Positions 48,220 to 56,463 of a DNA stretch of 64,000 nt are shown here, piece after piece. The notes under the pieces are model-generated. The model ran no database searches. It saw only the letters and a program-made list of their open reading frames with translations, and had not been told where the DNA came from. Numbering within the stretch: position 1 is the first letter of the stretch; each line of letters begins with the position of its first letter. The stretch comes from an uncultured Saprospiraceae bacterium. GTDB lineage: Bacteria; Bacteroidota; Bacteroidia; Chitinophagales; Saprospiraceae. The DNA is taken from positions 1 through 64,000 of the forward strand of contig CALISO010000029.1 in assembly GCA_938041445.1 (NCBI GenBank). The letters are read 5' to 3'. The position numbers were made by a program, and so were the translations under genes.

Positions 48220-48301
48220 TGGGGATGGTAGGATTCGAACCTACTCAGCCGAAACAACAGATTTACAGTCTGTCCCGCCTCTCCAACTGCGGCGCATCCC
48301 C
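48220..48301 (-). tRNA. tRNA-Tyr (GTA)
   Basis: An 82-base type II tRNA with a long variable arm, on the minus strand: acceptor GGGGATG / CATCCCC, anticodon stem CAGA / TCTG with anticodon GTA, T arm GGTTCGAATCC. Confidence 0.96.
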
Positions 48302-48321
48302 TCTACTGTGTTATTTCAAAA

Positions 48322-48395
48322 AGCCGATGGAGGGATTCGAACCCCCGACCCGCTGATTACAAATCAGCTGCTCTGGCCAACTGAGCTACATCGGC
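48322..48395 (-). tRNA. tRNA-Thr (TGT)
   Basis: A 74-base cloverleaf on the minus strand: acceptor GCCGATG / CATCGGC, anticodon stem GCTGA / TCAGC with anticodon TGT, T arm GGTTCGAATCC. It is the first tRNA of the cluster in transcription order. Confidence 0.96.
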
Positions 48396-48536
48396 GTTCA
48401 CTTTCATTAAAGCGAATGCAAAAGTAAGTCTATTTTTTTATTTATAGAAGAGAAATTTTCAGAAAATCGCATAAAAATAATAGAACATCCATAATTACTT
48501 AACAATCAATTTATTATGACACACACTGCTGATTAG

Positions 48537-49415
48537 TTATGAACGCGGATGTGAATTTGCGTAAGCAGTCTTGAGTAAAGAGATTGAAGAGTGGGTATAA
48601 ATCTGTGTGGCAGCCAAACTACTGTGACCCAACAAGTCTTTTATTGCTGTAATCTGTGCTCCATTCTCTGAAAGAAGAGTTGCAAAAGAATGCCTGAGTA
48701 CGTGCGGTGATCGCTTATGGATTGAACTTACTTGAGTTATCTTACGTCTGACAAGGTTGTAAACAAACTTTGGATACAGTGGCTTACCAGCATTTGTTAG
48801 AAATACCTCACCGCATACTTCAAACTCTTTATTCTTTAGTGCTGTGTACTTAGCATAATGACCTATATACTCCTTAGATAGTGGAAGCCTTCGTTCTTTA
48901 TTTCCTTTACCTATCACTGACAGTATCTGGCGTGAGAGGTTGACATCACTCGTTTTCATGTTGATTAATTCTGAACGACGAAGACCAAGTGTCAATAATG
49001 TGTATATAATCATGTAGTCACGATATGAAGCATAATCCGTATAATCTACAATCTCATCAAGAAGATCAATCACTTCACCTTCCTTGACATATGATGGAAG
49101 ACGCTTTGGTATTTTAGGCGCTACAACTTGAGAAGCCGGATTAGTCTCAATTAGCCCTTCGATCAATAAATACTTAAAGTATGACCTGAGCGAAGAGAGC
49201 TTTCGATTGATTGACTTTTCTGACACCTTATTTTGAACCATATCAATGACATACGATCGGATGTGTCTATTGCCTACTTTGGTATGTTCAGCAAGATTGT
49301 AAGTTTCAACTAAAAACTGGTCAAACAACTCAATGTCCTTCTTGTATGCAAGAAGCGTAGATGTCGAATACCGCTTCACACTTCGAATGTAATCGAGAAA
49401 CTTGGATAAATACAT
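48537..49415 (-). CDS. Tyrosine recombinase, XerC/XerD type
   Basis: 292 aa. The SAM-like N-terminal domain (1-95) and the catalytic domain are complete, with R146 (LGLRRSEL), Lys at about 170-173, H238 and R241 in HVLRHSF, H264 in LGHSS and nucleophile Y273 in QIYTH. Size and motifs match the housekeeping Xer enzymes that resolve chromosome dimers at dif, rather than an integron or phage integrase. It faces away from the UnbV gene, and a -7 element lies 5 bases before its ATG, implying a nearly leaderless mRNA. No attachment-site repeat is seen near. Confidence 0.9.
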   Translation of the reverse strand: MYLSKFLDYIRSVKRYSTSTLLAYKKDIELFDQFLVETYNLAEHTKVGNRHIRSYVIDMVQNKVSEKSINRKLSSLRSYFKYLLIEGLIETNPASQVVAPKIPKRLPSYVKEGEVIDLLDEIVDYTDYASYRDYMIIYTLLTLGLRRSELINMKTSDVNLSRQILSVIGKGNKERRLPLSKEYIGHYAKYTALKNKEFEVCGEVFLTNAGKPLYPKFVYNLVRRKITQVSSIHKRSPHVLRHSFATLLSENGAQITAIKDLLGHSSLAATQIYTHSSISLLKTAYANSHPRS

Positions 49416-49419
49416 ATTG

Positions 49420-49427
49420 CAAATATA
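49420..49427 (-). promoter_or_regulatory. Candidate -7 element (TATATTTG) for the Xer gene
   Basis: A minus-strand TAnnTTTG match only 5 bases from the ATG at 49415. Confidence 0.4.
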
Positions 49428-49513
49428 TGTAATATGTATTACAATTGCTACTTCGCGAATTGTAGATATGAATAGAACCTATAGACTCCTTTCTCATAGA
49501 GGACGTAATGCGG

Positions 49514-49546
49514 ACACATTTAATATCCATAATCGGATAAATGTGT
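49514..49546. promoter_or_regulatory. Operator-like inverted repeat upstream of the UnbV gene
   Basis: The arms ACACATTTA and TAAATGTGT (9 bases, perfect) are separated by 15 bases that contain a further TCC/GGA pair. It overlaps the expected -33 region of the candidate promoter at 49556, so a bound regulator would block transcription. It could also form a short hairpin. Confidence 0.4.
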
Positions 49547-49555
49547 AAAGTTGAA

Positions 49556-49563
49556 TATCTTTA
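49556..49563 (+). promoter_or_regulatory. Candidate -7 element (TATCTTTA) for the UnbV gene
   Basis: A one-base variant of TAnnTTTG, 67 bases before the ATG at 49631. It argues for that start over the ATG at 49571, which would be almost at the transcription start. Confidence 0.35.
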
Positions 49564-49630
49564 TTAGCATATGACAGAACGTATGCCTAAGTATCATTTC
49601 ACAAATGATCAAAACCACTTTTTTAAAACT

Positions 49631-52600
49631 ATGATACAACGTCTTGTATTTGTCTTATTGTTTTTGTTATACCTATCATTAGGTACTTCTCAGATTTCGG
49701 ATTTGACCCTTGATCATATATCCGACCAAATAAATCATAGTCATTATGGAACAGGAGGAGGAGGTATTAGTACTGTTGATTTTAACCAAGATGGATATCA
49801 AGATATTTCACTAGCTGGTAGCGCAGGAGAGTTATCGACATTTATACTTAATGTAAATGGAGAACTCATTGATACAGTCCTCACAGGAATAGATAACACC
49901 TTTGAAGTGAGGCAAATATTGTGGGTTGATATTGATAATGATCATGATCTAGATGTATTTCTCACCTGTAAGGCAGGAGTAAGTCAGTTGTATATCAATA
50001 GTGGCAACTTGACCTTTACCAATCAGACCATAGCATTCAATTTAGATACAAGTATTCGCAATTATATAGGTGCAACATTTATGGATTTCGACCGAGATGG
50101 CTACTTAGACTTATATCTAGCGGAGAGACCCAATGCCAACCTTGAAGGAGAGAATAGATTCAGATTGTATCGAAACATAAGAGGAAAAACATTTGATGAA
50201 ATAACTGAAGAATGTAATTGTGATGATTTGGGTAAACGTCCATTTGGGAGTCTTGTAATAGATCTTAATAGAGATCTCTACCCTGACATTCTCAATGCAC
50301 ATGATAGAGGAAATGGGTTGTCTCTATTCCAGAATTGGGAAGGAGAATTCTCAAATATCACTGCAACAGCTAATGTCGATATTGAAATGGACGCTATGGG
50401 AATGTCTCCCTCAGATGTAAACATTGATGGTGCATTAGATATCTATGTCACAAATATTGCAGAAGGTAATAAGCTGCTCATAAAGGATCAAAATAATAGT
50501 AGATATGAAGAAGGTTCGAAAACTTGGAATGTAGAGCATAAAGTGCTTTCCTGGGGTACTTTGTTTTTGGACTTAGATAATAATGGGACTGAAGAACTCT
50601 ATGTTGCTAATTCAGTATCTGGTAGTCAATATCCGAACCTCATTTATGTCAATCAAGGAGATGAATTTACTCCAACTTCTATTCAAGGTGATACTCTCAC
50701 AAACTATTCTTGCGCATACATAGACCTGTATAATGATGGAGTCAAACATATCATCAATGCAGGTGTAAGAGAAAATAAGACTGCTCTCCTATTCAATACT
50801 ACTCCGCAAGGAAATTACATTGACATCGTACTTCAAGGAGAAAAGAGCAACAAGTCTGGAATCGGAAGTTGGGTTGAAGTACATAGAGACTCTACAATAA
50901 TTAGTACCTATTATCAAAATATTGAGGGCTTTCTATCTCAGCAACCATTCACACAATCTATTGGATTGGGAAATAATGAACAGATTGATACTATCAAAGT
51001 TGTATGGCCAACTGGGCATACTGATGTCTTGACTGATATTGAGCCTAACCAACGAATTACAATTAAAGAAGGACAAAGTACAAATGGACTAATAGCAATT
51101 GATTCATCTATTCAACACCATTATAATGAACCCACGTTATTTCTTGAGGCGAGTGATAGTCTAAATATTGACCACTATGTTAGGCATCAAGGTTTTAATG
51201 GCGGTGGATGCGCTTTCATCGACACAGATAACGATGGTTATGATGACCTATACCTCATTGGAGGTGCAGAAAAAGATGCCTTATACCTCAATAAAGATGG
51301 GGTATTTGAGGAGGCAGGTTTCTTATCGGGAATAGCCATTACTGAAAATTTTTATACTACTGGAGTAGCCTCTGGTGATCTCAATAATGATGGGCTAGAA
51401 GACTTATTTATTACCACTCATGGTAGCAATCAACTAACCGCTAAGAATCTTTTACTCTTCAATAAAGGTAATAACGAGTTTGAAGATGTGTGGCCTATTA
51501 TAGATACGATTGATGCATCATCAGCAGTAATCCTAATCGACTATAATCAAGATGGCTTACTAGACATCTACACGCTTAATTATGTAAATGATGCAGGATT
51601 TTTAGAAGACTCAGAAGGGACAATCATTGGCTATGATCACACTTGTTATGAAAATCGTCTTTATCAGAATCTAGGCAACTTCCAATTTGAAGATGTTACT
51701 CAGAACCAACTCGATGATGCCCTTAATCAAGCTTGTAGCTTAGCTGCATTAGGCACAGACTTTGATCAAGATAGAGATCAAGATATCTTGGTAGGAAATG
51801 ATTTTGGTCTAGATATCATTGGCAATACAATTCTTGTTAACAATAATAATGAGTCGTTGTCAGCCGCTAGTGACCTTGGTTTTATTGATGCTATATTCTC
51901 TATGGGCATATCAGGATCCGACTTAGATAATGATCTAGACGTAGACTACTATGTCACTAATTTTGGAGAAAATATCTTTGTAAGAAATGATGAGAATGCA
52001 TTAACAACTTTAGGCGGATTGACTGCAAGCAGCACTTACAACAGTTTAGATTCTACAGATCTCAGTATCAGTTGGGGAACCGTGATTGAAGACTTCAATA
52101 ACGATGGTAATAGCGATGTGTTTGTAGGCAATGGATATGTTCCATCACCAGACTACCTACCAGGCCGAGTTTCAGATAACGATAGGCTCTATTTAGGCAA
52201 TGGAGATTTTGATTTCATAGAATTATCACCTGACTTCTCTGGAATAGACAACGTAGAAAGCACAAGAGGCGTAGCATCAAGCGACTTTGATGGAGACGGA
52301 GATATTGACCTTGCAATAAATATTATGAGAGTTCCTATAAACGGAAACTCAAAGTCCAAAGTGTACCTAAACCAATTAATTCCATCCGATACTAGTCATT
52401 GGGTACAACTGAAACTTGAAGGGCTAAAGTCAAATAAGTCAGGTTGTGGTGCAAGAGTTGATTTGTACAGTCAAGGTCATATGCACTCAAAGGAGATATA
52501 CTGTGGTAGTAGTCATGCTTCTAGTAATTCTAAAGTTTTACACTTTGGGTTAGGCAATCACTCTGTAGTTGATAGCCTCAACATATATTGGCCTAATAAT

Positions 52601-53077
52601 AAGCAAACTATTGACACCTATTATCAATTTGAAGCTAATAGGCTGTATCATATACTAGAGGACACAAGTTTATGGTCAGTTGATACAATGGTCATCGATA
52701 CGACAATGATTGATACTATGGAAGTTGACACTATTGAAATAGGTGATGATGGGCCATCTGTATATCCAGAGGAAGATCAGGTATTTGTCGTTAGCAACAC
52801 CTTAGAATTTAGCACTGATCAAGCATTGACTTGGATATATCCAAATCCGGTAAGTCGTTCTAATAGAATGAAAGTCTATGCGATCAAAGAGATAATGAAT
52901 CTAAATGTATATGATAATCTTGGCCATCGGCAACCTATTCGCATACACCAAGTATTAACCAATAATCAAGAGTTGAAATCATACTTTTTGCATCCTCCAG
53001 AAGTTCCAGGTATATACTCTGTAATAACTCAATTGATAGATGGCCAACTTTCGGTTCAAAAATTGGTAGTATACTAA
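49631..53077 (+). CDS. Very large secreted protein with two FG-GAP/ASPIC-UnbV modules and a T9SS tail
   Basis: 1148 aa from the ATG at 49631, where the signal peptide MIQRLVFVLLFLLYLSLG begins. Two modules of similar layout follow. Each starts with GGGISTVDFNQDGYQD- or GGGCAFIDTDNDGYDD-type FG-GAP/VCBS calcium repeats (about 25-400 and 510-930) and ends with an ASPIC/UnbV domain (KSGIGSWVEVHR with IKVVWPTGH; KSGCGARVDLY with LNIYWPNNK). The tail is a type 9 sorting domain (WIYPNPVSR to LVVY). CRTAC1-like proteins of this kind are surface or matrix proteins; the ligand is unknown. Its stop codon overlaps that of the convergent arylsulfotransferase gene. Confidence 0.88.
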   Translation: MIQRLVFVLLFLLYLSLGTSQISDLTLDHISDQINHSHYGTGGGGISTVDFNQDGYQDISLAGSAGELSTFILNVNGELIDTVLTGIDNTFEVRQILWVDIDNDHDLDVFLTCKAGVSQLYINSGNLTFTNQTIAFNLDTSIRNYIGATFMDFDRDGYLDLYLAERPNANLEGENRFRLYRNIRGKTFDEITEECNCDDLGKRPFGSLVIDLNRDLYPDILNAHDRGNGLSLFQNWEGEFSNITATANVDIEMDAMGMSPSDVNIDGALDIYVTNIAEGNKLLIKDQNNSRYEEGSKTWNVEHKVLSWGTLFLDLDNNGTEELYVANSVSGSQYPNLIYVNQGDEFTPTSIQGDTLTNYSCAYIDLYNDGVKHIINAGVRENKTALLFNTTPQGNYIDIVLQGEKSNKSGIGSWVEVHRDSTIISTYYQNIEGFLSQQPFTQSIGLGNNEQIDTIKVVWPTGHTDVLTDIEPNQRITIKEGQSTNGLIAIDSSIQHHYNEPTLFLEASDSLNIDHYVRHQGFNGGGCAFIDTDNDGYDDLYLIGGAEKDALYLNKDGVFEEAGFLSGIAITENFYTTGVASGDLNNDGLEDLFITTHGSNQLTAKNLLLFNKGNNEFEDVWPIIDTIDASSAVILIDYNQDGLLDIYTLNYVNDAGFLEDSEGTIIGYDHTCYENRLYQNLGNFQFEDVTQNQLDDALNQACSLAALGTDFDQDRDQDILVGNDFGLDIIGNTILVNNNNESLSAASDLGFIDAIFSMGISGSDLDNDLDVDYYVTNFGENIFVRNDENALTTLGGLTASSTYNSLDSTDLSISWGTVIEDFNNDGNSDVFVGNGYVPSPDYLPGRVSDNDRLYLGNGDFDFIELSPDFSGIDNVESTRGVASSDFDGDGDIDLAINIMRVPINGNSKSKVYLNQLIPSDTSHWVQLKLEGLKSNKSGCGARVDLYSQGHMHSKEIYCGSSHASSNSKVLHFGLGNHSVVDSLNIYWPNNKQTIDTYYQFEANRLYHILEDTSLWSVDTMVIDTTMIDTMEVDTIEIGDDGPSVYPEEDQVFVVSNTLEFSTDQALTWIYPNPVSRSNRMKVYAIKEIMNLNVYDNLGHRQPIRIHQVLTNNQELKSYFLHPPEVPGIYSVITQLIDGQLSVQKLVVY

Positions 53078-54735
53078 AGTAACACAAACTTTCTTACTCC
53101 TAAATTCTCTATGTAAATAACGTATACCCCAGATATTAGATTATCTAGGTGTATAGACTTGGTTTCATTAATACTACCAGAAAGAATAAACTCGCCATTG
53201 ATATCGGTAATCTTATAGTCACTTGATAAGTAATGATCAGCTATTTCGAGATGTAGCACTTGATCTAAGATTGGATTTGGTGAAATGCTAAAATTATTAT
53301 AGCTAGATTCTTCTTCTACATCCGATACTACTTCACAATAACTAGGCTCTTCTCCGAACTCTATAGTTACAAGTACCTCGGGGACCACGGCACTTTTTGG
53401 CACATAAGACTTAGGAAACTTTCTTGCTTCAAAATTAAAGTTATCACTCAATGCAAGCTCACTTCCTTGCGGTAGAGCAAAACCATTTCTGAAAGGAATT
53501 AAATATTCCCAAGCTAACTCACCATCGGGAGTTACTTCAAAGATTCTTCCCTGTCTTGCAGCACACATAAGAATATTACCGTTGTCAAGGATCTGAATTG
53601 AACTACCTGCAGTAGAGAATCCCTTGATGGTATCTGGGTGAGTAAAAGACTGACTGTAAGTATCAGGTAAATATGAGTTAGTTACTGGATTAATTTGGTA
53701 GGCTTGAGTGACTGTGTCAAACACTGGGCTTATCAATTGTCCAAGAGAAGTATTGGGAGCATACCAATTATTATAAACTAGCAGTTTAGTTTCTCCTGAC
53801 TCTTGATCCTTATACCAGCTAGCATCATGTTGGTAGTTAAGTATTTTGGGACTTAGGGAATCTTGATACGCATCAGGATTTCCCCAACGATACATAATAT
53901 CCCCTCCTCTACCTGATTTACCACCTGAGTTTGTGGCTGCTTCAGCGGTAGTTGTAGAGTGATCTATCACCCATAGCTCATGGAAGTTTCTAACTGAGAT
54001 TACAACTTGATCTCTTTCTTCAGAATAGGCAACAGAATTTGAATGTAGCCAATCTGGCCGATCAAATGTAAAGTCTACATAATTAATATCAATGCGGCCT
54101 AAACTCTCTGAAATAACACCAAAATTTAATGCGGTAGAATCAAAATCTTGTATAAGGTGATCCCATGCATTCCATTGCCATACAACTTCTCCATCCTCAG
54201 GATTAAACTCTATGAGTGCATCAGACCACAATGTTCTTTGGAAGTGACTGAGTGTATCAAATCCATTGGCCAATAACTCTTCTAAAGAATGCCTTCGCCA
54301 AGCCAGGGCTAGGATATTTCCATTTGGCATTACCTCAAAATCATGATGTTGTCTTTTTAAGGAATCTGCTATTGTATGTCTCCATTGAAGATTTCCATCC
54401 CAGTCATACTTTTCCATTACACCACCTGAGCCTCCAGCTCCGAACGAAGGACCATCGACAAAATCTGGATTGCTCATAGCAACATATATATTCCCAAGAC
54501 TATCTAGGACAGCTTTTGAACCTGGAAAGCTATTCTCAGGTAATTGCCATCTATGAATTAAGCCTCCACAATTATCGATTAAATATACTTGAGTCTGATG
54601 ATTGGGATAAAATAGCGTGTATGCATCTGAATCTACATATTCTTCGTCAAGAAACAATGTCCCGATAGTAGGTTGACAAATGATATCATTAACACAAAAT
54701 GATAGTCCGACTGTCATCAAAACAGTAACCGGCAT
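53074..54735 (-). CDS. Arylsulfotransferase-family protein with T9SS sorting domain
   Basis: 553 aa from the ATG at 54735, chosen because a signal peptide (MPVTVLMTVGLSFC) starts there. The body is an ASST-like propeller (PNHQTQVYLIDNCGGLIHRW start). Candidate catalytic residues are the His in LKRQHHDFEVM, the WLHSNS His, the Arg in SVRNFHE and the QHDA His, which correspond in order to those of E. coli ASST. ASST enzymes move sulfate between phenols without PAPS. The last 75 residues (SISPNPILD to FVLL) are a type 9 sorting domain, so it is exported to the surface. It follows the SusC/SusD operon, behind a terminator. Confidence 0.85.
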   Translation of the reverse strand: MPVTVLMTVGLSFCVNDIICQPTIGTLFLDEEYVDSDAYTLFYPNHQTQVYLIDNCGGLIHRWQLPENSFPGSKAVLDSLGNIYVAMSNPDFVDGPSFGAGGSGGVMEKYDWDGNLQWRHTIADSLKRQHHDFEVMPNGNILALAWRRHSLEELLANGFDTLSHFQRTLWSDALIEFNPEDGEVVWQWNAWDHLIQDFDSTALNFGVISESLGRIDINYVDFTFDRPDWLHSNSVAYSEERDQVVISVRNFHELWVIDHSTTTAEAATNSGGKSGRGGDIMYRWGNPDAYQDSLSPKILNYQHDASWYKDQESGETKLLVYNNWYAPNTSLGQLISPVFDTVTQAYQINPVTNSYLPDTYSQSFTHPDTIKGFSTAGSSIQILDNGNILMCAARQGRIFEVTPDGELAWEYLIPFRNGFALPQGSELALSDNFNFEARKFPKSYVPKSAVVPEVLVTIEFGEEPSYCEVVSDVEEESSYNNFSISPNPILDQVLHLEIADHYLSSDYKITDINGEFILSGSINETKSIHLDNLISGVYVIYIENLGVRKFVLL

Positions 54736-54769
54736 AAAAAAAGAGGAGCACCTAATAGGTCCTCCTCTT
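54736..54769 (-). terminator. Terminator of the SusC/SusD operon abutting the arylsulfotransferase start
   Basis: The stem AGAGGAG-x-ACCT / AGGT-x-CTCCTCT (one mismatch) is followed on the minus strand by TTTTTTT, and the ATG at 54735 comes directly after. It ends the operon 33-67 bases past the stop at 54803. Any mRNA for the next gene must either read through it or start inside it. Confidence 0.8.
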
Positions 54770-54802
54770 CCTAATATTTCTAAAAGAAAAAACAATTATT
54801 AT

Positions 54803-55726
54803 CTAGTTTGATAATTCTGGCCATTCTGCACCATCAGTTCTAGTTAAGACAGAAATTCCACCTTCACCGTAATCATTAGTCAATGTAAGTGTAAGGTTAG
54901 CTCCATCTACAGACAACGCATCAATCGACCAAATTTCACCCCATTGAGAGGCACCTGTAATCGCCAATGTACCATCTACATCAGTCAGCTGAAGATTACC
55001 ACCATCTGGCATTCCATTATTAGGCAAATTTCCTTGTGCATCCGTACCATAGCAAGCATAGTACGATCCATGTGACATATCATCAAATTGCTCATCTGAC
55101 CCAGAAGTAGTCAATACTTGATACAAGCCATCATCATCTGCACCTTGCTGTAATCGTACCCATTCAACTGTACCTTCCCAAGTGTTACCTTCACAATCAT
55201 CCCAACCAATACCTGCACCTTGGTTAGTTACTGTTGTAACACAGTTGAATACACCTGCAAGAGCAGACTTAAACACTGTAACTACAAGAATATCAAACTG
55301 AACACCAGAATCATATGTTCCAGAGCTCGTAGCTATTTCGTCAAATGATATAGTAAATAGATCACCTGGAACTAAACTTTCCTCACTTACTCCAGCAGCT
55401 GCAGCAGCTTCCGTGATATTGAAAGACATTGAGGAAGGAAAACTTGTTACACTAGATACAAGTTGACGTTCAGCACCATTTAATGAAATATACATATTAA
55501 CAGAGTTGACAGCCTCACCTAGACTTGTAACATCAAATGTAACAGGTGTCTTTTCAGTGTCAACTACGTTATATTCAGAACCAGAAATATTCAATGCATT
55601 AACTGTTGCTCCTGTAACTCCAAATAATGAATCCTCTGCCTTCTCTACTAGTGGATCGTCTTCACAACCAATTACTATAAATAGAGTAGCAGCAAAAAGT
55701 AATTTTAAAATGCTATTTATTTTCAT
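54803..55726 (-). CDS. Lipoprotein of the SusC/SusD operon (SusE/F-like position)
   Basis: 307 aa. Lipobox FIVIGC gives a mature lipoprotein that starts CEDDPLVEKAED. The N-terminal half is Ser/Thr/Val-rich beta structure (Ig-like, about 30-150). The C-terminal half contains a Cys/Trp/Asp-rich part (GIGWDDCEGNTWEG, SYYACYGTD) that could be a carbohydrate- or metal-binding domain. No family is certain. Its place as last gene of the unit, 11 bases after the previous gene, matches SusE/SusF surface glycan-binding proteins, which is why I suggest that role. Confidence 0.6.
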   Translation of the reverse strand: MKINSILKLLFAATLFIVIGCEDDPLVEKAEDSLFGVTGATVNALNISGSEYNVVDTEKTPVTFDVTSLGEAVNSVNMYISLNGAERQLVSSVTSFPSSMSFNITEAAAAAGVSEESLVPGDLFTISFDEIATSSGTYDSGVQFDILVVTVFKSALAGVFNCVTTVTNQGAGIGWDDCEGNTWEGTVEWVRLQQGADDDGLYQVLTTSGSDEQFDDMSHGSYYACYGTDAQGNLPNNGMPDGGNLQLTDVDGTLAITGASQWGEIWSIDALSVDGANLTLTLTNDYGEGGISVLTRTDGAEWPELSN

Positions 55727-55737
55727 GTTTAATTTAT

Positions 55738-56463
55738 TTAAATTTTATAATTTTTCATCATATCAACGATCTGCTCATTGTCCTTCAAGTTGATTTTGTT
55801 CTCCTTGATAAAAGATCTCAAATTTTGATCTTCAATTTGGGACAAAATCTTCTTATTTGACCCTTTCAGTTTAATCAATTGACCGTTAATAATCATAACA
55901 TGCTCTTGATCCTTCACATATTTATCGTTGGGACTACCAACATCTAAAGCTGTATTATAATTCGCTTTGATAAATTTTGCCTCATGATCTAAAGCTAGTG
56001 AAATCGTCCCATTGGACTGAATAATTTCATAATAGTTACTAGTATTATCAGGATTTGCAATTCTGATGAAATTGCGAATATTCCTGAAACCTTTATCCGT
56101 AATCTGCATAGCACTGAATTGTGTAAATACAGAATTAGGTAAAGTATAATACTCTCCTTCAAGATTGATAACTAGTGTTTCATTCGCGATGTCATACATA
56201 AATGGTATATCATCGAGTAACTTGCCATCATATAGTTTGACATCTCCTGTAAACCACATATCGTCGAGGTAAGGCGTTCCTTCCGTCGCAAAAACACGGG
56301 TACTAAATGGATTGATACCATAGACACTCATCTGAGCATTAGTAATCGCTCCTGGATTAGTTCTCCAAGCAGTCTGATTGACAGTGTCCTGTCCAACTAA
56401 TGCAAGAGAGCATAAGGTAATAGCTAATATGAAAAAAACTCTATTCACTATTGAAATGCCCAT
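55738..56463 (-). CDS. Exported protein of unknown function in the SusC/SusD operon
   Basis: 241 aa with a signal peptide (about 1-24, ending LVGQ). The mature part has alternating strands and ends in a charged helix (LRSFIKENKINLKDNEQIVDMM). Repeated aromatic/hydrophobic patterns (YDGKLLDDIPFMYDI, INLEGEYYTLP) suggest a beta-rich domain. I do not recognise the family. It overlaps the SusD start side by 16 bases, so it is translationally coupled to susD, and precedes the lipoprotein gene by 11 bases. Confidence 0.65.
   Translation of the reverse strand: MGISIVNRVFFILAITLCSLALVGQDTVNQTAWRTNPGAITNAQMSVYGINPFSTRVFATEGTPYLDDMWFTGDVKLYDGKLLDDIPFMYDIANETLVINLEGEYYTLPNSVFTQFSAMQITDKGFRNIRNFIRIANPDNTSNYYEIIQSNGTISLALDHEAKFIKANYNTALDVGSPNDKYVKDQEHVMIINGQLIKLKGSNKKILSQIEDQNLRSFIKENKINLKDNEQIVDMMKNYKI

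Noticed and set aside
48396-48536. Attachment site or integrated element between the tRNA cluster and the Xer-type recombinase
   Set aside because: The recombinase looks like a housekeeping Xer enzyme, no repeat of a tRNA 3' end was seen, and no phage or integrative genes follow.
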